In this document: one piece after another, positions 6,803 to 15,359 of the stretch
How the letters are laid out: each line of letters starts with the position of its first letter
How positions within the stretch are numbered: the first letter of the stretch is position 1
Assembly (NCBI RefSeq): GCF_016722965.1
Contig: NZ_JAEQNB010000001.1
Span: 434,001 to 498,000 of the forward strand
Reading direction: 5' to 3'
Origin: Tumebacillus amylolyticus
GTDB taxonomy: Bacteria > Bacillota > Bacilli > Tumebacillales > Tumebacillaceae
DNA length: 64,000 nucleotides
The notes under the pieces: model-generated
Seen by the model: the letters and a program-made list of their open reading frames with translations, nothing else
What the model was told of the DNA's origin: nothing
Databases searched by the model: none
Position numbers and translations under genes: made by a program

Positions 6803-7504
6803 ATGAATTTGTTGTTTGTATGTACAGGGAACACCTGCCGCAGCGCGATGGCAGAGCCGCTGATGCGCAAGCGTTTGGATGCTGCGGGGCTTGGTGACGC
6901 AGTTGAAGTGCGCTCGGCGGGGATTGCGGCGTATGCGGGGCAACCGGCGAGCAAGGGAGCCAAGCAGGTGCTGACGAATCACGGGTTGGACCCCGACGCG
7001 CACATGGCGACGCCGCTCGATGATGAACTGGTGAAGTGGGCCGATCTGATCCTGACCATGTCGCAGTCGCACAAGCGGGCGATCTTGGAGCGCCACTTTG
7101 AAGCGCTCGACAAAACGTTCCAATTGAAAGAGTTCGTCGATGACGATCCGGAGAGCTTGCGGATTCTCGAAGAGATGGGCGAGTTGCAAGCGGAAGCGCA
7201 GACCAAGCAGGCGCTGTTCATGGCGGAGCATGCTGATGAAATCGAGAGCCTGCAACAGCGCTATGCGGACAGCGGGGGGCAGGATGCAACGATTGATGAT
7301 GAACTGGCGGCGCTGCAAGAGCGCCTCGAAGCTTCCGTCCAACAAGAAGCCGACCAGATGATGAAACTCGTCGCCAAACTGCCCGACTACGACATCGCCG
7401 ACCCGTACGGCGGCACGCAAGACACGTACGACACTACGGGCCAAGAGATCGGCGTGTTGCTGGATAAGTTGGTTGTCCGGTTGAAGGAAGAAGGCGTGGA
7501 GTAA
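6803..7504 (+). CDS. ywlE: Protein-arginine phosphatase YwlE with a long acidic insertion
   Basis: Low-molecular-weight phosphatase of the YwlE group, which removes phosphate from arginine on proteins marked by McsB for ClpCP. The start at 6803 has GGAGGAGAC upstream; the longer frame back to 6713 covers a terminator. The P-loop CTGNTCR (Cys7-Arg13) keeps Thr11, the residue that selects phosphoarginine. The general-acid aspartate is in DPYGG at 200. The protein has 233 residues against ~150 in B. subtilis. The extra ~80 (about 113-196) lie between FQLKEFV and the DPYGG loop and are rich in Glu, Gln and Leu with helical heptad character, so probably a coiled coil. No mcsB is nearby. Confidence 0.88.
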   Translation: MNLLFVCTGNTCRSAMAEPLMRKRLDAAGLGDAVEVRSAGIAAYAGQPASKGAKQVLTNHGLDPDAHMATPLDDELVKWADLILTMSQSHKRAILERHFEALDKTFQLKEFVDDDPESLRILEEMGELQAEAQTKQALFMAEHADEIESLQQRYADSGGQDATIDDELAALQERLEASVQQEADQMMKLVAKLPDYDIADPYGGTQDTYDTTGQEIGVLLDKLVVRLKEEGVE

Positions 7505-7505
7505 A

Positions 7506-7546
7506 AATGGAGAGCCCCGTTAGCTTAGATAGGTGCGGGGCTTTTC
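7506..7546 (+). terminator. Rho-independent terminator after ywlE
   Basis: AGCCCCG / CGGGGCT stem with a ~16-base loop, then TTTTC. A weak promoter-like TATACT follows at 7567-7572. Confidence 0.75.
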
Positions 7547-7607
7547 TATTTCGTGGGTTGGTAGGATATACTAGAGGTGAGGGAGTCATGTTTCGGGAGG
7601 TGTATTT

Positions 7608-8666
7608 GTGAAACTGAGGAGTTTGAGTTTGCACGGAGTAAAAGGGTTCCGAAAATTAACGATAGAACTCGTTGACCCAGTAAATAACAAGGTACGCCCT
7701 CGTACCGTCATTGTTGGGAAGAATGGTTCGGGGAAAACAACGATCCTTGATCATATTTTCGGAGTAATTGATATTCTAAGCAAAGGTGAGGAAGCAATCC
7801 TCCGCTGGAATACCAATGCTTTTCATGTAGCAGGGATAGAAATGGCCTTGGAATATCCGGAATTGAAAGAGCAGACCCCCTTTATGATTCATACAGGCAA
7901 TTGGTATGGGATCAATCAGCAGACGATTCGGTCAGATGATATATATATGGGAGAGGACTTTTCCTACTTAGATCGGCCTCGAAGTGGTAAGCTTTTGGTT
8001 CGCACAGAACGAGCAGAACGTTTGGTGAAGGAGATCAAGTACGCGAGCGCTGGAGTAGACTCGAATCCAGATCTCGGCAATCTACTCTATTTTCCGACCG
8101 ACCGACTTACGACGTTCAAGTTTTCTGGAGAAATTCAGAACGAAGCCCCTCAATTTCATTGGACTTACCGCTACAATCGCTACCACAACGAGTGGAAGGG
8201 TTCTGTAGAGAGCTTTTTAGTGTGGCTCTATTTTCGTGACTTGAAAGCGCGAGAAACCAATCCCGATGCTACATCCCGCTTTCATGAGTTCGCTCAACTA
8301 GTCAATCGTTTTCTTGAGGATAAAACCATCACAACTGTTGGCTATGATTACCGTGTAGAGGTGGTCCATACCATCTCGGGGCAGAAGCTTCATCTGGATG
8401 CATTGAGTTCAGGAGAAAACCAACTTATCCTGTTACTCGGAGAGATTTACCGATATATTCGAAAGGGTAGCATTCTGTTGATCGATGAGCCGGAAATTCA
8501 CCTCCACCCGGTTTGGCAACGTCTCTTTATGGAAACGCTCACTGCGCTTTGCAAAAAGTATGACGCCCAATTCATCGTGACAACCCAGTCTCCACGTATA
8601 GCGGAATCGGTAGTGGGATATGAAGTCATCAACTTGGATAACCTCTTGGAGGAATCACGGTCATGA
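7608..8666 (+). CDS. AAA ATPase of a PARIS/OLD-like defence pair
   Basis: A 352-residue SMC/ABC-like ATPase of the AAA_15/AAA_21 type. Seen: the N-terminal LSLHGVKGFRKLTIEL strand, Walker A VGKNGSGKTT (about 36-45), the signature-like LSSGENQLILL (266-276), Walker B ILLIDEPEIHLHP (289-301) and the switch TTQSP (~325-330). It overlaps the next gene by four bases (ATGA). The GTG start has GGGAGG seven bases upstream. An ATPase of this type joined to a DUF4435 protein is the layout of PARIS (AriA-AriB), where the ATPase senses an anti-restriction protein and releases the toxin. Base composition is clearly AT-richer than in the flanking ywl genes, which suggests transfer. Function here is inference. 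Confidence 0.75.
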   Translation: MKLRSLSLHGVKGFRKLTIELVDPVNNKVRPRTVIVGKNGSGKTTILDHIFGVIDILSKGEEAILRWNTNAFHVAGIEMALEYPELKEQTPFMIHTGNWYGINQQTIRSDDIYMGEDFSYLDRPRSGKLLVRTERAERLVKEIKYASAGVDSNPDLGNLLYFPTDRLTTFKFSGEIQNEAPQFHWTYRYNRYHNEWKGSVESFLVWLYFRDLKARETNPDATSRFHEFAQLVNRFLEDKTITTVGYDYRVEVVHTISGQKLHLDALSSGENQLILLLGEIYRYIRKGSILLIDEPEIHLHPVWQRLFMETLTALCKKYDAQFIVTTQSPRIAESVVGYEVINLDNLLEESRS

Positions 8667-9448
8667 CGGCCTATTCGAAGGTTTTTGTGGAGGGAAAAGA
8701 TGATCAGGCAGTGCTGGATCAGCTATTTCCCATCGGGGGGATGTTTGAGCGGGCGGGTAACAAGAGAAAAGCCTTGGAAAAAGTCGAGAAAGACCCTACT
8801 GCCGTAGGTCTTGTAGATCGAGATTTCGACTCGGACGAAGTAGTAAAAGGTAGTCGTGTAGCAGAGTGTCGCTGTGCAATCCTTTCCCGTTACTCGTTGG
8901 AAAACTACTTTATTGAACCCAAATATCTATATAAATTAGCGGTTTTTCGTGATTTTGATCATCTTCCGAATTGGAAATCCGAGGAGGAGATCGAATGCCT
9001 GATCCTTTCCAAAGCCAAGGAATTATGTTATCTTGCAGCAGCGAACGAGCAGCTTTTGATTTTTCAAAAAAATAAGGCTTTTCACGAACTTACACCGTTC
9101 TTTGACAAACCTCAGCTTGAGGCTGAGGCTGTAAAAAACGAACTGTCAAAGCGAATGGAGCAATTACCAACTCGCGGAGACCTTGATGAGGTCCTGAAAT
9201 CGTGGGAACAACGTTCCTCAGAAATCATAAAGGAATGCCAGACACTGCAAGGAGTAAATCGGTGGATTAATGGCAAGATTCTTTTGCGAAAGGTAATCTA
9301 CCAAGAAATTTGCAACATCGTTCATCGTTACAAAGAAGATCATTTCATGTCAGACCTCGTCAACATTGCCAAGGAAGAAGGTCCGCCAAGTGAATTGGTT
9401 GAGATCTTATCCGGTTTTGGGGTTGACATTCGGACAATCACTTTCTAA
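8663..9448 (+). CDS. DUF4435/TOPRIM-like effector of the defence pair
   Basis: A 261-residue protein with a TOPRIM-like core: VFVEGKDD (Glu10) at the N-terminus, the acidic VDRDFD motif (Asp52, Asp54, Asp56) and SRYSLENYFIEP (78-86), whose LENY segment is characteristic of DUF4435. TOPRIM nucleases of the OLD, GajA and AriB type use such Glu and DxD residues to hold metal; AriB degrades tRNA-Lys. The C-terminal half (~120-261) is mostly helical and unrecognised. The gene is translationally coupled to the ATPase through the ATGA overlap, and the pair is AT-rich and lies between the conserved neighbours ywlE and rpiB. The real target cannot be told from sequence. Confidence 0.72.
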   Translation: MTAYSKVFVEGKDDQAVLDQLFPIGGMFERAGNKRKALEKVEKDPTAVGLVDRDFDSDEVVKGSRVAECRCAILSRYSLENYFIEPKYLYKLAVFRDFDHLPNWKSEEEIECLILSKAKELCYLAAANEQLLIFQKNKAFHELTPFFDKPQLEAEAVKNELSKRMEQLPTRGDLDEVLKSWEQRSSEIIKECQTLQGVNRWINGKILLRKVIYQEICNIVHRYKEDHFMSDLVNIAKEEGPPSELVEILSGFGVDIRTITF

Positions 9449-9490
9449 CGTGTAAGTAACCGAACTACCTACCAAGGAGGTTTTTGACAG

Positions 9491-9961
9491 ATGAAACTTG
9501 CAATTGCAGCCGACCATGGCGGCTTTTCTTTGAAAGAATCTGTGAAAAAGAAACTCGACGCGATGGGGATTGCCTACCACGACTTCGGGACGTATTCGGA
9601 AGAGTCGGTGGACTACCCGGACTACGGGATCAAAGTCGCGGAAGCTGTGGCAAGCGGTGAATACCAGCGCGGCATCCTCGTCTGTGGCACCGGACTTGGC
9701 ATGAGCATCGTCGCGAACAAAGTTCCGGGCATTCGCTGTGCCCTGCTCCATGATACGTTCTCGGCAAAAGCGACCCGCGAGCACAACGACACCAACATCA
9801 TGGCGATGGGCGCACGCGTCATCGGGCCGGGTCTCGCCGATGACATCGTGGAAATTTGGCTCACCACCGAATTCAGCGGCGGTCGTCACCAAAAGCGTCT
9901 CGACAAGATCGCCGACGTCGAAAAACGCTACGGTCAAGAAGAAGGCGTGACAGGATGCTAG
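9491..9961 (+). CDS. rpiB: Ribose-5-phosphate isomerase B
   Basis: Interconverts ribose 5-phosphate and ribulose 5-phosphate in the pentose phosphate pathway. The 156-residue protein shows the family pattern AADHGG at residues 6-11, the catalytic-cysteine loop VCGTGLGMSIVANK (near 66), and the conserved REHNDTNIMAMGAR helix near 100-113. The ribosome site AAGGAGGT is strong. It is orthologous by position to B. subtilis YwlF and overlaps ywlG by seven bases, so the two are co-expressed. Confidence 0.95.
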   Translation: MKLAIAADHGGFSLKESVKKKLDAMGIAYHDFGTYSEESVDYPDYGIKVAEAVASGEYQRGILVCGTGLGMSIVANKVPGIRCALLHDTFSAKATREHNDTNIMAMGARVIGPGLADDIVEIWLTTEFSGGRHQKRLDKIADVEKRYGQEEGVTGC

Positions 9962-10536
9962 AGAACGAAACTTCCCAACACGAGGCGTTTGATCCCGCTC
10001 TCGTGAAGGCACAGACCCTGCAAGTGCTCCGCGAACTGGCGGGAAGCACCGAATTGGACAGCGAAACCATCGTCGTCATAGGCTGTTCCTCCAGCGAAGT
10101 CGTCGGGCGCAAGATCGGCACGGCCGGTTCTGCCGAAGCCGCGCAGCAGATCGTGGAGGCGGTGCTGGAAGCTCGCACACAGTACGGGTTTCACGTGGCG
10201 TTTCAATGCTGCGAGCATCTCAACCGCGCTCTCGTCGTCGAGCGTCAGACGATGAAGGAGTTTCACTTAGAGGAAGTCACCGTCGTCCCCGTTCCGACGG
10301 CGGGAGGTCAAGTGGCGTCCACCGCGTTTCGATCCCTGACCAAGCCGGTCCTCGTCGAACGCATCCAAGCCCACGCAGGCATCGACATCGGAGACACGTT
10401 CATCGGGATGCATCTGCGCCCCGTCGCCGTGCCCGTTCGTCCGACCCTTCGTTCGATTGGCGAGGCTCACGTCACGATGGCGAAAACGCGTCCGAAACTG
10501 ATCGGTGGCGCACGCGCCATTTACGTTCTCGATTGA
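9955..10536 (+). CDS. ywlG: YwlG family protein (UPF0340/DUF436)
   Basis: A 193-residue cytosolic protein of the conserved YwlG family (TIGR01440), found next to rpiB and glyA in many Bacillales. Family hallmarks are VVIGCSSSEVVGRKIGT (~42-58), FQCCEHLNRALVVER (~82-96) and VPVPTAGGQVAS (~110-121). The biochemical role is not established. The start at 9955 lies inside the rpiB stop region; the longer frame from 9856 is an overlap artefact. Confidence 0.92.
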   Translation: MLENETSQHEAFDPALVKAQTLQVLRELAGSTELDSETIVVIGCSSSEVVGRKIGTAGSAEAAQQIVEAVLEARTQYGFHVAFQCCEHLNRALVVERQTMKEFHLEEVTVVPVPTAGGQVASTAFRSLTKPVLVERIQAHAGIDIGDTFIGMHLRPVAVPVRPTLRSIGEAHVTMAKTRPKLIGGARAIYVLD

Positions 10537-10567
10537 CCGCAAAGTACGAACCATTTCGTGTCGAATG

Positions 10568-10576
10568 TGTTATAAT
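10568..10576 (+). promoter_or_regulatory. Extended -10 promoter of glyA
   Basis: TGTTATAAT (TG, one base, TATAAT) ends 36 bp before glyA. A TTGACC at 10533 is too far to be its -35, so it probably works as an extended -10. Confidence 0.6.
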
Positions 10577-10612
10577 GTTCGGAAATAGCCGTTCCAAGGA
10601 GAGTGACCGAAG

Positions 10613-11878
10613 ATGACAAACCATCTGTCCCAAACATTGAAACAGATCGACCGCGAAGTTGCCGAAGCCATGGAAAAAGAGCTGGGCCGCCAGCGTTCGA
10701 AAATCGAATTGATCGCCTCCGAAAACTTCGTCTCCACTGCAGTTATGGAAGCGATGGGCACCGTGCTCACGAACAAATACGCAGAGGGCTACCCCGGCAA
10801 GCGCTACTACGGCGGCTGTGAATACGTCGACGTCGTAGAAGACATCGCCCGCGACCGCGTGAAGAAATTGTTCAACGCGGAACATGCCAACGTCCAACCG
10901 CACTCCGGCGCCAATGCGAACACAGCTGTGTATTTCGCATTCCTGAAGCCGGGTGACACCGTGCTCGGGATGAACCTCTCGCACGGCGGTCATTTGACCC
11001 ACGGTTCTCCGGTGAACATCTCCGGCCAATACTACAACTTCGTTCCCTACGGCGTCGAAGAAGGCACGCACCAAATCGACTACGACAAAGTCCGCGCCCT
11101 CGCCGTCGAACATAAACCGAAGATGATCGTCGCCGGCGCTTCTGCGTTCCCGCGCGAGATCGACTTCCCGAAACTGCGTGAGATCGCCGACGAAGTCGGT
11201 GCGTACCTCATGGTCGACATGGCGCACATCGCAGGTCTCGTTGCGACCGGTCACCATCCGTCTCCGGTTCCGTACGCAGATTTCGTCACCTCCACCACAC
11301 ATAAAACGTTGCGCGGCCCGCGCGGCGGTCTGATTCTCTGCAAAGAGCAATACGCGAAGGCGATCGACAAAGCGATTTTCCCGGGCATCCAAGGCGGCCC
11401 GCTGATGCACGTCATCGCATCCAAAGCGGTCGCATTCGGCGAAGCGCTGCAACCGGACTTCAAAGACTACATCCAAGCGGTCGTGGACAACGCACAAACG
11501 CTGGCAACCGCTCTGACCGACCGTGGTTTCACCCTCGTGTCGGGCGGCACGGACAACCACCTGCTCTTGCTCGACGTCCGCAACTTCGGACTGACCGGCA
11601 AAGAAGCGGAGCACCTGCTCGACGAAATCGGCGTCACGACGAACAAAAACACCATCCCGTTCGATCCGGCGTCTCCGTTTGTCACCTCGGGCGTGCGCAT
11701 CGGCACCCCGGCTGCCACGTCCCGTGGTTTTGACGGCGAAGCGATGGTGGAAATCGCTGCGATCATCGAGCTGACCCTCAAGCATCGCGACGACGCGGCC
11801 AAAGTCGAAGAAGCACGCCAGCGTGTACAGGCGCTTTGCGACAAATTCCCGATGTACGAAGGCTTGACCTACCTCTAA
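10613..11878 (+). CDS. glyA: Serine hydroxymethyltransferase
   Basis: PLP enzyme that turns serine and tetrahydrofolate into glycine and 5,10-methylene-THF, the main source of one-carbon units. The 421-residue length is normal. Visible landmarks are [10 protein letters not shown] near 32, [13 protein letters not shown] (56-68), HSGANAN near 97-103, VDMAHIAG near 201-208, and the PLP lysine in [14 protein letters not shown] (Lys231). It has its own promoter and a strong terminator, so it is a single-gene transcript between ywlG and upp, as in B. subtilis order. Confidence 0.98.
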   Translation: MTNHLSQTLKQIDREVAEAMEKELGRQRSKIELIASENFVSTAVMEAMGTVLTNKYAEGYPGKRYYGGCEYVDVVEDIARDRVKKLFNAEHANVQPHSGANANTAVYFAFLKPGDTVLGMNLSHGGHLTHGSPVNISGQYYNFVPYGVEEGTHQIDYDKVRALAVEHKPKMIVAGASAFPREIDFPKLREIADEVGAYLMVDMAHIAGLVATGHHPSPVPYADFVTSTTHKTLRGPRGGLILCKEQYAKAIDKAIFPGIQGGPLMHVIASKAVAFGEALQPDFKDYIQAVVDNAQTLATALTDRGFTLVSGGTDNHLLLLDVRNFGLTGKEAEHLLDEIGVTTNKNTIPFDPASPFVTSGVRIGTPAATSRGFDGEAMVEIAAIIELTLKHRDDAAKVEEARQRVQALCDKFPMYEGLTYL

Positions 11879-11891
11879 GACCCCACAGTCG

Positions 11892-11936
11892 GAAAAAAAG
11901 ACCCGACACGCCCCGGAGCGTGTCGGGTCTCTTTTG
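11892..11936 (+). terminator. Rho-independent terminator after glyA
   Basis: AAGACCCGACACGC / GCGTGTCGGGTCT stem, CCCGGA loop, then CTTTT. Its end merges with the upp -35 element. Confidence 0.93.
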
Positions 11937-11962
11937 GTATTCCAGAAAGGTTTTGCTATAAT
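11934..11962 (+). promoter_or_regulatory. Sigma-A promoter of upp
   Basis: TTGGTA (11934-11939), a 17-bp spacer and TATAAT (11957-11962) with an upstream TG. The -35 starts in the T-run of the glyA terminator. Confidence 0.75.
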
Positions 11963-11996
11963 GGTACAGACGAAAATTGCAAAGGGGAGACGGCTC

Positions 11997-12626
11997 ATGG
12001 GAAAAGTCTACGTATTTGATCACCCACTGATCCAACATAAATTGACCTACATCCGCAGCACCGAAACCGGGACGAAGCAATTCCGCGAACTGGTGGAGGA
12101 AGTCGCGATGTTGATGGCGTACGAAGCCACTCGCGATCTGCCCCTGGAGGAGACCACGATTCAAACGCCGGTTTCGGAAGCCAAAACCAAGATCCTCGCC
12201 GGGAAAAAGCTCGGCGTCGTGCCGATCTTGCGCGCCGGACTTGGCATGGTGGACGGCATCTTGAGCCTCATCCCGAGCGCGAAGGTCGGTCACATCGGCC
12301 TCTACCGCGATCCGGAAACCCTGCAACCGGTGGAGTACTACTGCAAACTCCCGACCGATTTGGAAGAGCGCGACTTGATCACGGTCGACCCGATGCTTGC
12401 GACGGGCGGTTCGGCTGCGGCTGCGATCACGTTTATGAAACAACGCGGCGCGAAAAACATCAAGCTGATGTGCTTGATCGCCGCTCCCGAAGGCATCGAA
12501 ACCGTTCAACAAGCACATCCGGACGTAGACATCTACGTCGCCGCCATCGATGAATGCTTGAACGACCACGGGTATATCACGCCGGGCCTCGGCGACGCGG
12601 GCGACCGCTTGTACGGCACGAAGTAA
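11997..12626 (+). CDS. upp: Uracil phosphoribosyltransferase
   Basis: Salvage enzyme making UMP from uracil and PRPP. From the ATG at 11997 the product is 209 residues, the same length as B. subtilis Upp; the longer frame from 11934 covers the promoter. The PRPP-binding loop is [15 protein letters not shown] (~131-145), with RAGLGMVDG near 79-87 and the uracil-site [13 protein letters not shown] near the C-terminus. The ribosome site is AAGGGGAGA. It is followed after 21 bp by mnaA, with which it may be co-transcribed. Confidence 0.97.
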   Translation: MGKVYVFDHPLIQHKLTYIRSTETGTKQFRELVEEVAMLMAYEATRDLPLEETTIQTPVSEAKTKILAGKKLGVVPILRAGLGMVDGILSLIPSAKVGHIGLYRDPETLQPVEYYCKLPTDLEERDLITVDPMLATGGSAAAAITFMKQRGAKNIKLMCLIAAPEGIETVQQAHPDVDIYVAAIDECLNDHGYITPGLGDAGDRLYGTK

Positions 12627-12647
12627 CAGAGGAGAGCGATAGAAACT

Positions 12648-13790
12648 ATGGAACCGATTCGTGTACTGACCGTGTTTGGCACCCGACCGGAAGCTGTCAA
12701 GATGGCACCGCTTGTGAAAGCGCTGGAGAAGGCCGGAGACAGAATTCACTCCAAGGTGTGCGTCACCGCGCAGCACCGGCAGATGCTCGACCAAGTGTTG
12801 AACTTGTTCGAGATCAAGCCGGACTACGACCTCGACATCATGGAGCCGCGCCAAACGCTGACCGGCGTGTCGATCAAAGCGCTGGCAGGTCTTGAGAAGG
12901 TCTTGCAAGAGGAACAGCCGCACATCGTGCTCGTACATGGCGATACCACGACGACGTTCGTGGCGGGCTTGGCCGCTTTTTACCAACAGATCGCCATCGG
13001 TCATGTGGAAGCGGGTTTGCGCACGTATGACAAGTACTCCCCGTTCCCGGAAGAGATGAACCGCCAACTGACCGGCGTCATGGCCGATCTGCACTTTGCG
13101 CCGACCGACATGTCCAAGGCGAACCTTCTGCAAGAGCACAAACCGGAGGCGCGCATCTTCGTCACGGGCAATACGGCGATTGACGCGATGGCGACCACCG
13201 TTCGCGATACATACTCCCATGAGATCCTTGACAGCCTGCAAGCGGGCCAACGACTCGTGTTCATGACGGCGCACCGCCGTGAGAATTTGGGGGAGAAGAT
13301 GCACAACATCTTCACCGCCGTTCGCCGCTTGGTCGAAGAGCATGAGGACATCGTGCTCGTCTACCCGGTGCATCTGAACCCGGCTGTGCAAGAACCGGCG
13401 CGTGCCATTCTCGGAGGACATGATCGGATTCATTTGATCGACCCGCTCGACGTGTTCGATACGCACAACTTCATGTCCCGTGCGTACTTGATCTTGACCG
13501 ACTCCGGCGGGATTCAAGAAGAAGCACCGTCGCTTGGCGTTCCGGTACTCGTGCTTCGCGACACCACCGAGCGTCCGGAGGGCATCGAAGCCGGCACGTT
13601 GAAACTGGCGGGCACGGAGCAAGAGGTGATCTACTCGCTCGCTCATGAACTGCTGACCGACGAAGGAGCGCACGAAGCGATGTCGATCGCCGCGAATCCC
13701 TACGGCGACGGACAGGCTTCGGAGCGGATCGTGCAAGCGATCTTGTACCACTTCGGGCAGGGTGAGAAGCCGGACGAGTTCCGCGTATAA
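12648..13790 (+). CDS. mnaA: UDP-N-acetylglucosamine 2-epimerase (non-hydrolysing)
   Basis: Interconverts UDP-GlcNAc and UDP-ManNAc, the precursor of wall teichoic acid linkage units and of ManNAc-containing secondary cell-wall polymers. The 380-residue protein has the GT-B fold signatures FGTRPEAVKMAPL near 7-19, HGDTTTTF near 96, HVEAGLRTY near 116, TAHRRENLGEKM near 209 and DSGGIQEEAP near 285. The ribosome site GAGGAGAG is good. In a strain with many SLH proteins, it plausibly supplies the polymer that SLH domains bind. Confidence 0.95.
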   Translation: MEPIRVLTVFGTRPEAVKMAPLVKALEKAGDRIHSKVCVTAQHRQMLDQVLNLFEIKPDYDLDIMEPRQTLTGVSIKALAGLEKVLQEEQPHIVLVHGDTTTTFVAGLAAFYQQIAIGHVEAGLRTYDKYSPFPEEMNRQLTGVMADLHFAPTDMSKANLLQEHKPEARIFVTGNTAIDAMATTVRDTYSHEILDSLQAGQRLVFMTAHRRENLGEKMHNIFTAVRRLVEEHEDIVLVYPVHLNPAVQEPARAILGGHDRIHLIDPLDVFDTHNFMSRAYLILTDSGGIQEEAPSLGVPVLVLRDTTERPEGIEAGTLKLAGTEQEVIYSLAHELLTDEGAHEAMSIAANPYGDGQASERIVQAILYHFGQGEKPDEFRV

Positions 13791-13794
13791 GGTA

Positions 13795-13836
13795 AAAAAA
13801 GACCCCTGCCGCCGTGTGGCGAGGGGTCTTTTTTCT
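13795..13836. terminator. Bidirectional terminator between mnaA and the HTH-TPR gene
   Basis: AAAAAAAGACCCCT..GCC / GGC..AGGGGTCTTTTTT, with A- and T-runs on both sides, at the meeting point of two convergent genes. Confidence 0.9.
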
Positions 13837-15151
13837 AAATGAAACGGTCGAGGATGATGCCGCAGTTCTCGTACACCGCCAAAGCTTCGGCAAACAAAAG
13901 CGTTGCGGTGGTCGGATCGCCGGAATTGGCGCAGATGCGACCGAGGCGTACGAGGGTGTCGGCGACGCGCTTGGGGAACGGCAGCTTGCGGGTCAGGGTC
14001 AAGCTTTCCTCGAGTGCGGCACGGCCCTCTTGGGACTTGCCGGAGAGATGCAGGAGTTGGTAACGCAGCGCCAAAGCGCGGGCACGTTCCTCCTCCACGC
14101 CGAACTGGTCGAGCAAGAGAGTCGCACTTTCCAGACGTTCCAGTGCTGGTTCGATATCACCGGACAGAATCAACGTCTCGACATGCTCAAGAGAAGTGGA
14201 GACGACGCTTGGGTCTTGGTGTTGCAACTTCTGGTCGATGGCTTGCGCGTAGTGACGGTGCGCTTCCTCGAAGTTGCCGGTCTTCACGAACAGCGACGCG
14301 AGGTTGTAGGAGATCTCCGAGAGCTCTTGCTGCGCATCGACTTGGTGGATCAAGCGCTGTGCCTCTTGGAAGAGGTCGAACGCTTGGTCGTACTGCTCCT
14401 TCTCTCGATACGAAGCGCCAAGCATGATCAGCGATTCGGCATACGCTTCCAGGTTGTTCAAGCGGGACACCAAATCGCGGGTCTTCTCCGCATAGTGAAG
14501 CGCTTGGTCAAACTGACTGAGCTTGTGGTAGGTCTGCGAGATCATCGAGAGAATTTTGCGGGTGAGATCGTCCTCGACGGTTTTCAGCTCCACCAACTCC
14601 GTCTGCTCGGCTTGCTTGAAGTAGTCGAGCGCTTGGGCATAGAAAGACTGGCGGAACGACACGAGGCCGAATTGGTAGTAGATGTTGGGCAACCATCCGT
14701 CGTTGCCGGACAGGATCGTTGCGTTCTGTGCTTCGAACAGATATTGATTCGCCTTGTGGTATTCGCCTTTCTCCAATGCAATCTGGCTGAGCAAGAGCGA
14801 ACTCTGCCCGATGAGATGCATAAGCTTCAGTTCTTTGGCATCTTCCAGAATCTCCTCCGCGAAACGGGCGGCCATCCCGAAACGCTTGCGGTAGAGCAGG
14901 ACTTCGGCTTCTGCGAGAAGAGTCTTGGCCCTGCGGTTCAAAGTCTCCTCTGGAGTCTCCCTGAAGTACGGATAGGGAGTCTGCAACTTGTCGGCGAGGT
15001 AACGCAACAGGTCCTCCGAAGGCACCTGCATATCGCGTTCCACGAGGCTCAAAGTAGCAGTTGAAATGTAGTCTCCAGCGACGTCTTTGAGAGTGAGGTT
15101 GAGTTCTTTGCGTTTGAGTCGTAGTTTTTGGCCAAGGGTCAAATAGTTCAT
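13835..15151 (-). CDS. HTH-XRE transcriptional regulator with TPR repeats
   Basis: A 438-residue protein with an N-terminal Xre-type helix-turn-helix (about residues 6-65: LGQKLRLKRKELNLTLKDVA..STATLSLVERD) followed by about eight tetratricopeptide-like helix pairs to the C-terminus, for example ALDYFKQAEQ, ALHYAEKTRD and AFDLFQEAQR. This layout is seen in peptide-sensing regulators of the RRNPP group and in related regulators without known peptides. I find no small secreted pheromone gene beside it; the 3' neighbour is convergent mnaA. Ribosome site AGAGGAGAG on the minus strand. Targets are unknown; the divergent thiolase gene is a candidate. Confidence 0.88.
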   Translation of the reverse strand: MNYLTLGQKLRLKRKELNLTLKDVAGDYISTATLSLVERDMQVPSEDLLRYLADKLQTPYPYFRETPEETLNRRAKTLLAEAEVLLYRKRFGMAARFAEEILEDAKELKLMHLIGQSSLLLSQIALEKGEYHKANQYLFEAQNATILSGNDGWLPNIYYQFGLVSFRQSFYAQALDYFKQAEQTELVELKTVEDDLTRKILSMISQTYHKLSQFDQALHYAEKTRDLVSRLNNLEAYAESLIMLGASYREKEQYDQAFDLFQEAQRLIHQVDAQQELSEISYNLASLFVKTGNFEEAHRHYAQAIDQKLQHQDPSVVSTSLEHVETLILSGDIEPALERLESATLLLDQFGVEEERARALALRYQLLHLSGKSQEGRAALEESLTLTRKLPFPKRVADTLVRLGRICANSGDPTTATLLFAEALAVYENCGIILDRFI

Positions 15152-15261
15152 CGTGACTCTCCTCTTTTCAAAGCGACATATTACTTATTTCGGTAGCATT
15201 CTGATTTGTATGATCGTATCTTACCATCCCAAAAGACTTCTTGAAAAGAGAATGTTTCCGA

Positions 15262-15275
15262 TGTAAGCGTTTTCA
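15262..15275 (+). promoter_or_regulatory. cre (CcpA) site upstream of the thiolase
   Basis: TGTAAGCGTTTTCA fits every fixed position of the cre consensus TGWNANCGNTNWCA. It lies 85 bp before the thiolase start in the divergent intergenic region. Catabolite repression of a fatty-acid or acetoacetate enzyme is plausible. Confidence 0.7.
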
Positions 15276-15281
15276 TGAGCA

Positions 15282-15295
15282 GGGAATTGGTTCCC
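15282..15295. promoter_or_regulatory. Small inverted repeat, possible operator
   Basis: GGGAA-TTGG-TTCCC, a perfect 5-4-5 palindrome between the cre site and the thiolase gene. It may be an operator, possibly of the adjacent HTH-TPR regulator. No known regulator is recognised. Confidence 0.35.
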
Positions 15296-15359
15296 GGACG
15301 AGAATAATAGAGATTGGTAAACACGCAACCTAACGTTTGGTACGAAAGGGGAATTTTTT

